64,000 nt of DNA from Cladocopium goreaui (GCA_947184155.2 CAMXCT020006334.1:56001-120000); one strand, 5' to 3'. Shown: positions 36,406 through 48,358, counted from the first letter of the stretch. Numbers and translations: made by a program. The notes: a model not told the origin generated them from the sequence alone.

Positions 36406-37574
36406 AGAGAGCCTGGAGAACGGGGCTGAGCAAATTTTTAGTGCGATGAAATGCAACAAGCCAGTAGATCAAAATGTCTCTTGCAGGTTTGGTGATAGTG
36501 ATTGTTCCTGTTGGCGGAGTTGAAAAATAGGGCTCTCAATGTGCCCTCCAACATTTCCAACCCACAGGCGCTACTCCAGGATTAGCTGCAGACAGAAGGC
36601 TCTCGTGGAACTCAACCCGCCTAGGTCTGATGTTCAGCAGAGTGCCACACAGCAACTGGAAGCCCCTCGACACACTTGGATTTGATGATGCTTTGGTTGT
36701 TGAGTCGGGGGGGTGCCTACCCTTGCACCCTTCATCGCATTGTTCATGCCGGTTCGTAGTTCTAAAGATTGACCTTTCAGCTTTCAGCATGATGCAGATT
36801 TCTAGCGTGATTTTTGACCATTTCAAGTGATATCAGACCAATTTAGACCACATTTTCCAACGCAAAACCGAGGCATTGAGACAATCCCTGGGTGGTATGC
36901 CAGGAGGTCTTGGAGGTCGAGCTGCTAGCTGCTTGGCCTTTTTTTCAGGTTTCCAAGTCTACTCTCCGTATAGGGGGCATTTCAATGGGAAAATCATCGA
37001 TGGGTGGATTTTCCATTGCGATCTTTGATGACCAGAGGATGTTCGATTCCAAAAACTGCCAAGTTTACCTTTGACATCCTTTGACCAGAGGTCCAGCTAG
37101 TCCAGCTCCACCTGCTGATGGCTGTACCTCCAACCCGCTCTTTGCGAAGCTGTGCCCTGGCGCATGTTGGTCTTCCATCCACTCGGCCACGAGGGGGCCA
37201 TGAAATGCCACTGCTTTGAGGCACAGCACCCTGCAGAAGTTGGCTTTGCTTGAGCAAGATCCCGTAGAGGCGTGACATGCCCCGGTTTCCTATGGTTTTT
37301 CTACCTTCAAAGCCAATTTTTGGAGGATTTTTGGGATCCGATATATTTTTTTGGGGGAGACACCTGTTGGTTCTCCGCAATTTGTGTGATCAGTTCGTCA
37401 TTGGATTCGCATCATGCAACGTCCTGCGAGGCGTCGTTCCAAATCCACGAAGCTTGGGAAGAGTTGGGAGCCCCAAAGCCTCCATTTAAAACTTGGGATA
37501 TCTTGGGATGAGGCTGGTGTTGGGCAGAAAAAATCAGATCTTCTGGAATTGGGCACAGCTTCGCGCTCTTGAGG

Positions 37575-38030
37575 GTCCACCGGCACTGGCATCTTTGCTT
37601 CAGGAACCCTGCCATCTTTGACGAATGCCCTGCTGGAGTGGTGACGGCTTTGGTCTACCTGAGCATAGCCCAGGACTGCTGAGATTCCAAGCTATGCCGG
37701 ATTCGAAAGTAATGAACCCTTGAAGCCTTGGCCGTTTGGTGCAGTACATTCCAATACAATGATTGACATGGTAAATGCAAGAATAAACCTACCATTTGGG
37801 CTTGGTTTGTACTGCCCTTTTTTTTCGGTAATGTTGGGGATGGTAGTTGGGTTTAGGGGTTTTCTTGTTGGGTAAACACCACATTCTCCGCCATGGGATC
37901 GGCATAGGATCGGGACTGGAAGTATCGTCTCCTCCACCGAGCAACATACATGCTTTACTCCACGCCTGGGCTGCAGATGAGAATGGTCCGATGCCAAGCA
38001 CAAGGACACGTCGAAGGCAAATAGTTCGGA
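37575..38030 (+). CDS. Two candidate exons, hypothetical protein
   Basis: About 37575-37684 encodes HLCFRNPAIFDECPAGVVTA then LVYLSIAQDC. About 37913-38027 encodes RDWKYRLLHRATYMLYSTPG then LQMRMVRCQAQGHVEG. Both follow AG sites and are better in composition than the competing frames. They may be exons of one gene, but the link is only positional. No family is recognised. Confidence 0.3.
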
Positions 38031-38129
38031 CCAAGAAGCATTGAGCTGAGGCATCAGGCCGTTGGCCGATGTCTGACAGGCTGGGAAGCAGCTGGTTCAA
38101 CCTTTACGTTTGGCATATTATGTGTATCA

Positions 38130-38245
38130 ATATAATATATATATATATATATATGTATATAAGATAGAAACGATGATATTACATAATATACATAGATAAC
38201 TGGATAGGTGGATACACAGATGAATGGATGGATAGATAGATAGGT
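38130..38245. repeat. AT and GATA microsatellite
   Basis: TATATA runs followed by GGATGGATAGATAGATAG-type repeats. Confidence 0.9.
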
Positions 38246-38554
38246 CGCATCAGAGAATTGCATGACTCTCTTTGCCACTCTCAAGATTGAGCCAATACAA
38301 TTTGCATTGGAGCGAGGCTCATTCGAACCATGTGCCATAATTCTGAGGTCTGCGCCTCAGATTGGTTGGGATATATATATATAAGTTTTGACCTGGTGAA
38401 TGGCAAAAGGCAGAAGCATCAACATATATAGTTTCTGCCATAGTTTCAATGGAACCACAGCATGGTTGCCGTCACGAGACAATGCAGTAAATAGATATAT
38501 GCACATGCCATCCGGGGCCTTCTTTACTTTGATATGTTGTGGATGGGACCATAC

Positions 38555-40198
38555 AGAGCTCGACTCAGGTCATGAACAAGCTGCCATTGAAACTGGCAGA
38601 AGTTGAGGCCGATCGTTGCTTGTGGTTTTCTCATGTTTTCTCTGGGCCCCTGCTTTGTTTAGAATTAGAAAAAGAAACAAACTGCACAGCCCTAAATCAA
38701 CGAACATATCATGCAAGTTTGAGTAGGGAAAACCAATGGATGGGACCAGTTTTAGTAGGGAAAACCAACGGATGGGACCCCAGGATGTTTTTTTGTGCCT
38801 AAATTTCTGATGGTCCTGGAAGGTGCATGGAAGCACTGCGGCCTCGCAACAGCTGGGGGTCATCAATAGCGATGAGGCCATGGAGCTGTCGATGAGGCAC
38901 AAAGACACAGTCGCTGTGCACTTCAAAACTGTGCTCTTCTACCACTTCTACCACCAGGACGCGATAGAATGGATAGAATGGATAAGCTCGGGTGGAAGGG
39001 TTTCAGAGCTGATAGTAGATGAGGCAACTGGTGAGGTTTGGGGGCTTGGAAGGCTCCTTCGCTCTGTAATTGAAGGTATTTTCCCTGGGTGATTTCATGT
39101 GATCGCTTCTTTTTGATTTTTCTTCGATGCCCCAAATATTGCATCCTTGCAGGAGCGTTCACCCTGTGCATGCAGAACGCGCTCTTGGTGTCTCCCGTTC
39201 TGGACCAGGCTGCTCTAAGTCCCGGAATGGATATGAAAGATCCTTCCACGGAATATATGGGTTTGTCCGAAAATCGGCTACGCCCCAAAAACTGACGGTT
39301 TATCATGGTTTATCATGGTTTATCATGATTTTCCCTATTGAAATACAGTATCCATGGCTATCCACCACTGGCGCACCCATATGTGCCGGGAATTCTCACA
39401 GGTTCTTGACCAACAGTAGTGTAGATGTGTGGCTCGCTGCACGTGATGAACAGAAGACGTTTGATTCTCAGCGTTCTGTCGGGGGAGCTTGGCGTGGCCC
39501 TGGTTTGTTTGTTACGTACACTTGGAACGCCCATGGTTGCTATGAGAAGAAGACAGTCATCCGGGATCCGAAAATTCGGTTGCTTTCGAATGGTTTTTGA
39601 GACTCGCAGCTTTGAGGCTGTTTCGGATGGACCGAAGTGGCTGTCTTCGCAACACAGGTCACAGGCAGCCTCCCGTATTCATTGTGTTTTTGGCTCTCTG
39701 TCATTCGTTCACCCACATTGTCTTTCTTATCCGTTGTTCATAGGTGTACCACAGTGAGCTAATGGCATATATTTACCACATTGACCTGGTGGCATCTAAC
39801 ACGTTGGATCGACGCCAGTTTGTCATCCAACTTCTTTGCCGAGCCCATTGATTTAATGTTTGTCTTTGAGATCAACGCCTTCATGTCCGGGAACCCGGCA
39901 GTTTCAACGCCGGCATCTGGTTCAGTGGAAACCTCCGAGGCATCCCATTGCGCGTGTGATGCCCGCTAAGCGGGTGCTGCTGTATCCCACGTGCGCCGTT
40001 GAGAAAAGTTGTTGTCGGACTCTGACAGACTCTGACATTGGCAGGGCATGGAGAAAAGAAGCATTCAAGAAACAGCTTCAGTGACGTTGACAGCATTTCC
40101 AAAGCTGTCTATATATGACTAACAGGTACGACCTCTCAGATGACCAGATCTCCAACTTTGAGGAGTGCCAGACGGAATTCGAAATGTATGCGGATTAG
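38555..40198 (+). CDS. Exon cluster, hypothetical protein ending in an acidic exon
   Basis: Candidate exons: about 38555-38615 (STQVMNKLPLKLAEVEADR), 38855-38966 (LGVINSDEAMELSMRHKDTV then AVHFKTVLFYHFYHQDAI), 39155-39250 (GAFTLCMQNALLVSPVLDQA), 39404-39470 (VDVWLAARDEQKTFDSQ), 39830-39955 (PIDLMFVFEINAFMSG, or in the next frame GSFNAGIWFSGNLRGIP) and 40128-40198 (YDLSDDQISNFEECQTEFEM, stop 40196-40198). Each follows an AG acceptor. The last exon is well supported; grouping the rest into one gene is inference. No known domain is recognised. Confidence 0.45.
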
Positions 40199-40578
40199 TC
40201 GAACGATCAGTTGGTTTGGACATTAAGATGAATGTTTGATTGAGATGTTCTGGGTCCACTGCTCATGATGAGATTATCATATCCAATTTTCATCTCCAAA
40301 TTATCCAATCACTGGCTGGCCCATGCGAGCTGCCCGCAACATCAGGATTTGGGTGTATCGGTGCTCCCGGATGATGCGGTCCAAGCCTTAAATTTGTGGT
40401 GCCTTTTGACACCACTGGGAGCACACTTCCAGGATAGGTCTTCAGCCAATGAGTTGGGTTGTCTGAAAATAGATTGCCCCTAAATCCAATGGTTAATATT
40501 AATTACTAATATTGGCTAATCATGGTTAATCATTATTTTCCCTATTAAATTGGCTAAAATAGGGGGCAAAACCCTACA

Positions 40579-41260
40579 CCCTTTTTTCAGACCCACCCTG
40601 TTGGTTGCGGATCTTGTCCCGAGATCCTGAAGCCTCCGAACCCGGCCTTCCGAAAGATTCTGGAGGAGGAAGCGAAGGGAAGGACGTGGGATGTGAAAAA
40701 ATTGAATCAAAAAGTGGGTCAATGATGCCATGCCGGCCATGCCTTTTCGGCCTTGTTATGTTGTTTTTTTGGAGAATGGGATCGTGAATCTGAAGCTCAT
40801 GTGATGGGGGAAGTGGCCAAGAACACCAGATGATTTGGACACCATCCCACTGGAGCTGGGAATCGATCTCTTCGTGAAAGACCTGTGGCAAACCAGGCTG
40901 TTGCAATGCGGCAAGCTCGGCTACAAAGGCCCAAGGACAGTTGGGGCTGAGCATGGAGGTCAGTGGCTCGTGACCCTTGGGCTAAGCTAATTCTGAAGTT
41001 GCTATGCTGACGTTGGTGTTGCGGCCTGCAATGAAAAGACGATTGAATCTTTGTTAAGCTTTGGGTCCTGAGGCTGGGAGTGATTTCACAAATTTTTAAG
41101 GTTGGAAGAAAACCAAAAGTGAGTAGTGCTGGCAGCCTGTAGGACAGACTGCTGCTTCTACCGGCGGACATTCGGTGCGGACCTTGACTTCCAGGTTCCT
41201 CACTACATGGAGCAGTTGGAGCCATGTCCAAACTTGTTCACAGACGAACCGGTTGAATGA
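40579..41260 (+). CDS. Exon cluster, hypothetical protein
   Basis: Exon about 40590-40724 follows a T-rich CAG and encodes CPEILKPPNPAFRKILEEEA then KGRTWDVKKLNQKVG. Exon about 40828-40975 encodes DLDTIPLELGIDLFVKDLWQ then TRLLQCGKLGYKGPRTVG. Exon about 41156-41260 encodes YRRTFGADLDFQVPHYMEQL then EPCPNLFTDEPVE and a stop at 41258-41260. They look like genuine coding sequence (acidic/hydrophobic alternation, no low complexity). The family is unknown. A family 1 element starts 4 bp after the last stop. Confidence 0.45.
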
Positions 41261-41263
41261 ATG

Positions 41264-41351
41264 TACCCGGCCTGGTAAACATACAAGAAACTATGGGAAA
41301 ACTCACTATAAATTGCCATTTTCAATAGCTATGTTAGTTTACCAGAGGGTA
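41264..41351. mobile_element. Family 1 mini inverted-repeat element (internally shortened, 88 bp)
   Basis: The left end is TACCCGGCCTGGTAAACATA and the right end is the complement-type CTATGTTAGTTTACCAGAGGGTA. The centre is shorter than in the 104-bp copies, so it has an internal deletion. Confidence 0.75.
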
Positions 41352-41679
41352 ACCATCACTGAATGACTTAATGTCTACAGGAGATGCAAATCGACAAGCA
41401 GTGTTGTAGCAGCGGGGATGAGGCCCATCAAGGGCCAATTGGACTTCTTGGCCGGTTTAGTCTTTGAAGGGGTTGGGTGCCCAGTCCTCTGCAGTTCCCA
41501 AGTGGAAAGAGCTGGGGGAGCAACCAAATGCTGCTGTGAACTTAGGCACGACGTCCTTCTGCTGTGCAAAGATTGCTGCGTGCTGAGCATTCTGGGCATG
41601 GACTGTTGGCTTGTGGGCTGCTGTGACATTTCTTTCAAGAAAAGCTCTTGGGAATATTAGCAACCATCAATATATCATT

Positions 41680-41825
41680 TGTATTTATACATGTATAATC
41701 ACATGTGTATGTATATATGTATATATTTAGATAATAAATATGTAAACATGAATACATAGATAAATGAACAAACAAGAAAATATGTAAATAAGAAAAAAAA
41801 TATATATATATATAGATGAGATAAA
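41680..41825. repeat. AT-rich microsatellite
   Basis: TATGTATATATG, AATAAATATG and (TA)n runs. The minus-strand Tyr/Ile/Leu frame is an artefact. Confidence 0.9.
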
Positions 41826-41924
41826 TCGTTAACATGTAATAACTGGCCACTATCATCAGTATGTAATTCTAACTACGTAGTTCTGGAACGGCAGGTAATA
41901 GTCAACAGAAAGGGATCCTCACTC

Positions 41925-43571
41925 TGCAAGGCGCGGCCTTACCCTGGTGGTGGCTGGTGGCTGCGATGGCAACCAGACCTACTGTGCCGAGGTGGCCGTG
42001 GGGCAGGGTGGACAGCAGGGACATGGCGGTTTACCCTGTTTAATTCTGGTTAATAGTGGTTCAATGTGGTTCAGAATGGTTTGTAGTGATTGATAATTCC
42101 TTTGATCAGTGGGTTTGGGTTTTTGGGTTTCGTGTATTTGGAATAACATTCCGAACTAAAATTATCTTCCCAGACTATAAACCTGCATTTAGTTGGCGGA
42201 TTTCGCAGCTAGCCATGTTTGATGGCACCGGAGCGTAATCGAAGCCAGTGGCTTCGGCCGTAGGCCCTTGCTATCTCGGGAAGACCAAACCATTTCCTTG
42301 AGGGATGTCCATAGCTACCAAAAGCACAACGACGACCCGATCTCTAAATGATTTTCCCAGCAAACCTCCATGTGTAGGGGATTTCCAGCCAGGCACTTTT
42401 GCGCAAACGGAGGGTACCAGCTGAAAAACCACTGGGGTGAAGTGCCCCAGAACCATCAGGTCGTGGCCATGACACAGAAGATCAATGCGGAAAAGCTGCT
42501 GAACGTCGTCGTAGCGGATCAGCTCAAGGACCGAAAATTAGGACATTCTCTGGTAACTGGGGAGAAGATGTTGCGAGGAGAAAACTTCTAAGTCACTTGA
42601 GAGTCAGAACTTTGGTAGAGATAGTGTTGTTTGATCCATATCGACACTGGTAGCTTAATCATAAATGGTTATAAGTTACGACTTGTGATTTATGCTTATG
42701 CATGCGTACCCTCAACTATGTATGCACGATGGAATAGTTCTCCCGGTATACAATAAGTCAAATATCGTTTTTTTTTGTTTTGTGATTTCGTGATGAATTT
42801 ACAAAAATATTGGTTATTGATATTTATTCCTTTTTCACACACTCTATATGTTTTAATGATGAAGAGATGTTGCTCATTGGCAAAGCAATATTTTTTTGCT
42901 TGTGATCGTGGAGGACGAGGAGTTGGCACAGCTCTTCACAGCATCTTTGGGAGTGGTCGGACACTCACGGAGCACAAAGTGGTGCCTGATGCCATTTGGA
43001 AAGTGTGAGTGTGTCTGAAAATGGAGAATACTCAGCAATTTTTATTGTTGCAGGGAATGATGATAAACTCTGATAAGCCATCATTTTTTTGCATTTTCAA
43101 GAGGCAAATGAAGTATCAATGGGCAATTTTCCATTGCCAACTTACCCTCCCAGAGGGTATTCGACTTGACCCCTGCCACATTTTGACATTGGAGACATTG
43201 GAATCCTAGCAGGACATGCCACGCGGCCAAGGTGCTACACCCTGTCATCGACTGCAATCCTCGGGTCGTCTACGAGGCTGATACTTTTCGGTGTATTTTG
43301 AGGAGCTTTTTAACTTGTTGGCATAAAAATATTTGGTGATGAAATGATGAAACCAAAACTGTGGTTTCCCCTAGTCTTTTTGGTTTCCATTGCTGGAATT
43401 TTGTTGGATGTTGGGGTCTTGGCTCGTCTTGGCCAGGGACTCCTGACTGACACCCCTTTCTTTGCCACAGAGAGTGCACGGCTGCCAGCAGCTGTGCAAC
43501 ACCTAGGACAGCCGTTATGAAGGGAACCAAGCTGTCAGTATTGGAACAGAATCAACGAGCTGAAATTTGAG
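41925..43571 (+). CDS. Exon cluster, hypothetical protein
   Basis: Candidate exons: about 41925-42020 (RGLTLVVAGGCDGNQTYCAE then VAVGQGGQQ), 42395-42530 (CANGGYQLKNHWGEVPQNHQ then VVAMTQKINAEKLLNVVVAD), about 42900-43005 (two frames possible, one with GVGTALHSIFGSGRTLTEHK), 43213-43290 (CHAAKVLHPVIDCNPRVVYE) and 43470-43571 (ECTAASSCATPRTAVMKGTK, stop about 43569-43571). Composition and AG/GT-GC contexts support coding; exon order follows position only. No family is recognised. A degenerate family 1 right end (CCAGAGGGTA) lies near 43150-43159 in an intron. Confidence 0.4.
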
Positions 43572-43882
43572 CACTTGAAAGCTGATCTTTGTTGGCACAT
43601 GAAATTTGAGCAAATGAGCATTGCAAACTCAAGTAACAGTGCAAAAGTAAACAGGTATAAACATCCTAAAGATTCCCAAAGGAGCTTACTCGATTGAATT
43701 TTGGGATGCACCACTGCCAGGGTGTTAGACCGGAGGACATGTGACTGATGGAGATCCCGGCATGGTGGCGGAACGGCGGGGTGAACCCAGGCTGCCGTGC
43801 GCTGCTCCAAAAGATAGCGGGTACATTGACTCAGGTTAGCCGACTTCGTGGATCTCAGTGAGGTGGGGGTTGACTGGTGGCA

Positions 43883-43998
43883 TATGGGTATGGATCAATA
43901 CCTATGAAAATACAATTTTTAGGGGGATGAACATCCATTTACCAGCTATGTTGATGTGAACTACAGGGGTACAAGGTTTTGACACACTGCCATATCAC
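43883..43998. mobile_element. Family 3 mini element
   Basis: It begins CATATGGGTATGGATCAATA and ends TTTTGACACACTGCCATATC; the outermost CATATGG and GCCATATC are inverted. The inner part (GATGAACATCCATTTACCAG) matches the 22213 copy almost base for base. Confidence 0.8.
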
Positions 43999-44599
43999 CA
44001 TCATTGGCATGCCTGATTTTTTTTTTCCTGGCACCGGCTTTTACGGCACCCAATTGATTTCGGGGGAGTCGCAATGGCGATGATCTTGCAATGCATGGGA
44101 GAAGGGTTTTGCTAAAAAAGAAGCAGCACATTTGCTTGTAGGCTTTTCGAAGCCCATTCCAATTGAACTCTAAACATCCGGAGTACAGTACTGTAGTTGA
44201 AACCGTTTCAGGGTGTAGGATCCATCACTGACTTTTTGGCTCCGAAACAAGCCTCGCCTTCCGTTGAAAGGGGCAAGATATGGCAAGATGATTACTTTTG
44301 AGAGATTTTGGGACGATATATGGGCTTGTGAAAAAAGAGGCTACCCCCAAATGCATTGGTTCATCATCATCTTGGAATGTTTTTAATTTTCTTGGGAGTT
44401 TTTCTACGGTATATCGGTATACCCCATTTCAGACGTGCCTAGCAGCCGTGACTCGTTGGCTGCTTAGTTCCCCATCTTGGATGGTTCAAACTTCAAGCCC
44501 AATATCAAACGACACATCCCAAGTGTTGATGGTCAATCTTTTGTTTTTGATGCTTAGATTTCATATTTTTTCCTAGTGAACTATAAGGTATCGTATGTA

Positions 44600-44710
44600 C
44601 ATCATTGTACATCTATATATCTAGATAATTCATAGATGTATATAGATACATGATATACATACGTTGTACCCATATATATATATATATTCTATCTAATGAT
44701 ATCTATTTAT
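44600..44710. repeat. AT-rich microsatellite
   Basis: TATATAGATA, TACATAC and (TA)n runs immediately before the ATG at 44722. Confidence 0.85.
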
Positions 44711-44721
44711 ACAGAATATCC

Positions 44722-46640
44722 ATGTTACGATCATCGGCCGCCCTCTTCCAGGCTGGCGGCTTCACCGGCCGCGCGCGAGACTTTGCCCAGAAGCACCTCA
44801 ACGAGGTCGCGGTTCCTTTCAAGGTGTCCAAAATGATGGGATCCATGGAAGATATGGAACTGGGAAAGTCGTAGGAAATCCCTTGAACTCTGATTTTTAG
44901 GTAGAACAAGATTTTGAGAAATCTGTGAGGTTTTTGGATAGGTATACTGAAAATGAAGAGAAATTAAAGATTTGAGTCCAAATGGTTTGGGGTTGAACAT
45001 GGGTTGAACATGGGTTGAGATATGGAATCCCCTTTTCAGACCATGGTTAGTGTCCAAAGATAGGTTTTCCATATGTTAAGATAAACTGCAGGATAAAACG
45101 GCAGGTTTAATGATCAAGATTTCCATGAACCATCAAATAGTCATAGGATTTTGGGGTACCAATTTTGACGAACTTATGATACCAGTGGATTTTTTTTTTT
45201 GGGTACTCTAGCTTACGAAGCTATAGACTCGGATAGGATTTTGGTCCAATCAAAGAACTATTGGTAGCCCATTTTTGAGACATAGCTTGCATGACGGCAG
45301 CCACCCATGCCTCTGTTGATGGCTCCATTGATCGAGTTTCACAGCATACTTTTTGCTCAGTTCACGTAGCCTTCATTTCAATGCTTTCTCCCGCTTTTTA
45401 ACTACCCTCTGGTAATTTAACATAGCTATTGAAAATGACCATTTATAGTGGACTTTCCCATTGAAAATGGTGATTTTCCATAGCTATGTTAGTTTACCAG
45501 AGGGTATGTGTCTACATTTCGAAATTGCAGGTGGACAATTACCGGAAGGTGCTGGAGTGGATGGACAATAAGTGCCCCAGCTCTTTGAAGAACATTGTAG
45601 AGTCTTCCAAGGATCTCAGGGTGTGAAGGACAGCCCCCTACCACTGGATGTTCTCGTAGATTGCTGTGAAACTCCGTGCCTGCTTGGTTGCAGGAAGGAT
45701 TTGAGTCACGTGACGTGCGGAATTGTCAACTATAAGGATGCTCGAAGCAATCAGGAAACTGCGCAGAAATAGGCGGATGGTGACCAAGTTGCTTTCTCAC
45801 CATATTTGATGGGTAGCCATGACAGGTACATCAGTGGAAAGGTGTCTGAGCCCACCATCAGGGGTGAGGCTGGTGATTCGCCCTGATTTCACACATTTAA
45901 CATTGAACAATTTCTTCCAGTCTGGGAAAACAACTTGAAGAATGTGATGTCCTCAAACATCAACCTGTCATGCAAGAGGCCATAGCCGGTTGTAGATTTT
46001 CTTCTGACTTTTTGTAGCTGCGAAGGAGGCGCTCGATGGCCTTGGGGGTCTTGGTGGCAACTTGGCCAGCATCCTTTCAGGCGCGGTGCGGTGGGAGCTT
46101 GGGGTTGCAGCGAGTTGCCGTGGAGTCCCTGGAGTCGAGAGGTGCTGGTGGCGGCCTTGGTGGTATTGGTGGCCTTGCTGGTCTTGGTGGTCTTGGAGGT
46201 TGGGGTGACCAGCCTCCAGGTGTGTATGCCATAGTAGTTTCTATGTTCAAGAGCATCAGGAGCACAACTAATTAATTACCACTACCACTTGAACAAAAGT
46301 CAGCTGATCACTAGAATGCCAATCACTTTTGAGCCTGGTCTGAGACACTGATAACACTGATAGCTTATGATATCTTGTGTTCCGTGATACTTACAGTGCG
46401 CACGCTTATCGTGGCATTGATCCAGCTGCAATCGACAGCTCCGCGAGGTGGCGTTGCCAGCCCACCACCACAGCGCGCAGCAGGAGGCGATCAGTTTGTG
46501 GTTTCGGCGTCATAAACGCGCCATTTTTTTTCAGCTCACTGATTTAAGCGATGAGCTGACAGACGAACATGAAGATGTGGAACATGTTGAATATTCAGGA
46601 GAGAAGAGTGGACATCCAGAATCTGCGGCTGCCTTTGCTG
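44722..46640 (+). CDS. Multi-exon hypothetical protein with Gly-rich region
   Basis: Exon 1 (44722-44823) starts MLRSSAALFQAGGFTGRARD and continues FAQKHLNEVAVPFK; its basic, hydroxylated start could be an organelle presequence. Exon 2 (45531-45620) joins in phase 0 with VDNYRKVLEWMDNKCPSSLK. Further candidates: about 46021-46082 (AAKEALDGLGGLGGNLASIL), 46140-46220 (Leu-Gly-Gly repeats, GGLGGIGGLAGLGGLGGWGD), 46400-46446 (AYRGIDPAAIDSSAR) and 46533-46640 (LTDLSDELTDEHEDVEHVEY). Exons 1 and 2 are the best supported; the rest may be a neighbouring gene. A full-length family 1 element sits in intron 1, ending 24 bp before the exon 2 acceptor. Function unknown. Confidence 0.45.
45403..45506. mobile_element. 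Family 1 mini inverted-repeat element (104 bp) inside an intron
   Basis: The left end TACCCTCTGGTAATTTAACA and the right end TGTTAGTTTACCAGAGGGTA are imperfect inverted repeats. The element has the same length as the 12116 copy and the same centre (TATAGTGGACTTTCCCATTG). It lies wholly within the intron between exons at 44722-44823 and 45531-45620. Confidence 0.9.
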
Positions 46641-47731
46641 TATCCGGTTTGTTCTTCCAAGATTGGCTCGTCCTATTCAGGGTTGGATCTCTGCAGTTGG
46701 CTCGTCCTTTCTGTGGTACCCTGACGCAGGAGGCAACATGGGTTTCAACATCCGGGAGCGGGGCAGAGGGCTGGGTGCTTGTCACAGGCCAAGACAGGTG
46801 TGATGAAATGCTTCAAGGGTTTTCATTGTCGTAGACTTGCTTAATTGCAAAGCAGCAATGGTTTAGATAGTAAACAGTAGCATAATTGTCATGGCAATCT
46901 ATCCCGTCAACTGCGTCAGGAGCCGGTGCGACGATGAAGTGATGGTGATGACACGGTACTGTGCCCTTTGCGCCGTTCGCGTTGGGACTGACCAACTGGT
47001 TTTGAACTTCACGTTGAAAGGGCTCTTGGAACAACACAAGCTACTTTCACAGCCCACAACAGACAAGAAATTACTTTTGGCGTTGATTTTGCTGCACATG
47101 CATGAAAGAAACATCGCTCAAGATGATTTCTGAATTGTTTAAGCTTATTGGCTGAGATTGACGTTTCAGCTGACCACGTGGTGAAAAAAGGAGACTCCCT
47201 TGCACGGCCGGCTGTTCTTTACTTCCGAGCAGAGAACGGACTGACTAAAACAGCAATCCTGGAGCAGCCACATAGATCCATATGATATCCATTTGGTTTG
47301 TTTTCCCTCCGTGTGAGGAATCGCTCTTCGCAATATCAGTGTCTAAATCTGTCTAAGGGTTGGTTTCTGCCTACCTGGCCTACCTCTTCATGGCCGTCAT
47401 TGATGGATCCCATGATCCCAGGATCCCATGGTCAGAGTGGTCGCTGATAGAACTCTTCGTTGTTTGAGTCTTGGGATAGGTCGGAATGGTCGGATAGCTT
47501 TGAGGTTTGTTTTCCGAAACCGTGTGAGATACAGTGAAGGGGAACTGAATCGCGAAAATCGCAATCTCCATACTGTTAGGACTGGTTTTTGCTCAGGATC
47601 CCTTGATGGCCGTCCAAACCAATTGTTCCCGAGTACGGTGGTTAGATATTTATTCCATTTTGTTCCAACATTTTGTCATTCTTTGGATAGGTCTGAGGTT
47701 GGACGTAGGCATGCTTAGCTTTCCAAGTTTC

Positions 47732-48109
47732 TTTTTCACCGCAGCCTCTCTTGGTGCCACGATCATTGCCAAAAGTGCCGCAGTGAAGCAATGTGGCGCC
47801 CAGATCCAGGACCCTGTGTGGTTGGGCCCCCCAGGCTGCCCAGTTGGAATGATCTGGCTGGCTGGGAAACATCCACTGTTTATAGACTTCGATGATTTTC
47901 CCAAGCCATCCTATGTAAACACCTCCGTTATAGCCATGATGACCAAGGCACAGGTGGCAGATTGGGGTGAACATCCAGATGACGTCGAGTACATGCGACA
48001 GTTGAAGGCCTTGCCAAAGAAGGTCTTGAAGAGGCGGAGGGGTCAGCGACCTGCGATCCGTTTGATTGTTTGGAGCAACTGGATTGTTCTTGGCAGAAAG
48101 CCAACTTGA
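47732..48109 (+). CDS. Candidate exons just upstream of the retroelement
   Basis: A frame open from a T-rich CCGCAG acceptor encodes SLGATIIAKSAAVKQCGAQI then QDPVWLGPPGCPVGMIWLAG. A second part from about 47950 encodes AQVADWGEHPDDVEYMRQLK then ALPKKVLKRRRGQRP, reaching a stop at 48107-48109. The second part looks like real coding sequence (acidic then basic helix). The element inserted about 55 bp after this stop, in an AT microsatellite. No family is recognised. Confidence 0.4.
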   Translation, partial: FFTAASLGATIIAKSAAVKQCGAQIQDPVWLGPPGCPVGMIWLAGKHPLFIDFDDFPKPSYVNTSVIAMMTKAQVADWGEHPDDVEYMRQLKALPKKVLKRRRGQRPAIRLIVWSNWIVLGRKPT

Positions 48110-48163
48110 CGCTGGAATGGTCTGAAATAAGTTGAGAGATATATACATATATCTGTACATATA

Positions 48164-48285
48164 TACCCATGCATTGAGTTTGGCAGGCTTGGGTGTGCAT
48201 GTATCATCTTGAAGTGCCTCAATGAATGCTATCATTTTGGCTCAAGTAAACTCGAACCAAAATAGCATTCATTGCTGTTTCTTTC
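48164..48285 (+). repeat. Split direct repeat A1
   Basis: A 122-bp left terminal repeat, 119/122 identical to A2 (57817-57938) with no indels. It contains a long imperfect hairpin (about 48222-48274) whose left arm includes CATTTTGGCTCAAG, identical to the last 14 nt of the dinoflagellate spliced leader. Confidence 0.95.
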
Positions 48286-48341
48286 TTGGTCTTGGTAAGG
48301 GGTGACCTTCCCTGACCTTGATTGATTGGTTCAGATTCTAC

Positions 48342-48358
48342 ACAAGGGGTGACCTTGT
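48342..48358 (+). promoter_or_regulatory. GGYGA hairpin directly before the first ORF
   Basis: A 6-bp stem (left arm ACAAGG) around loop GGTGA ends on the base before the ATG at 48359. A weaker copy (stem AAGG) lies at 48297-48309. See the list under findings. Confidence 0.7.

Noticed and set aside
36058-36472. Alternative frames over the GYGQ region (133, 144 and 97 codons)
   Set aside because: All frames are open because of the stop-free repeat; only the GYGQ frame has a known type of protein composition.
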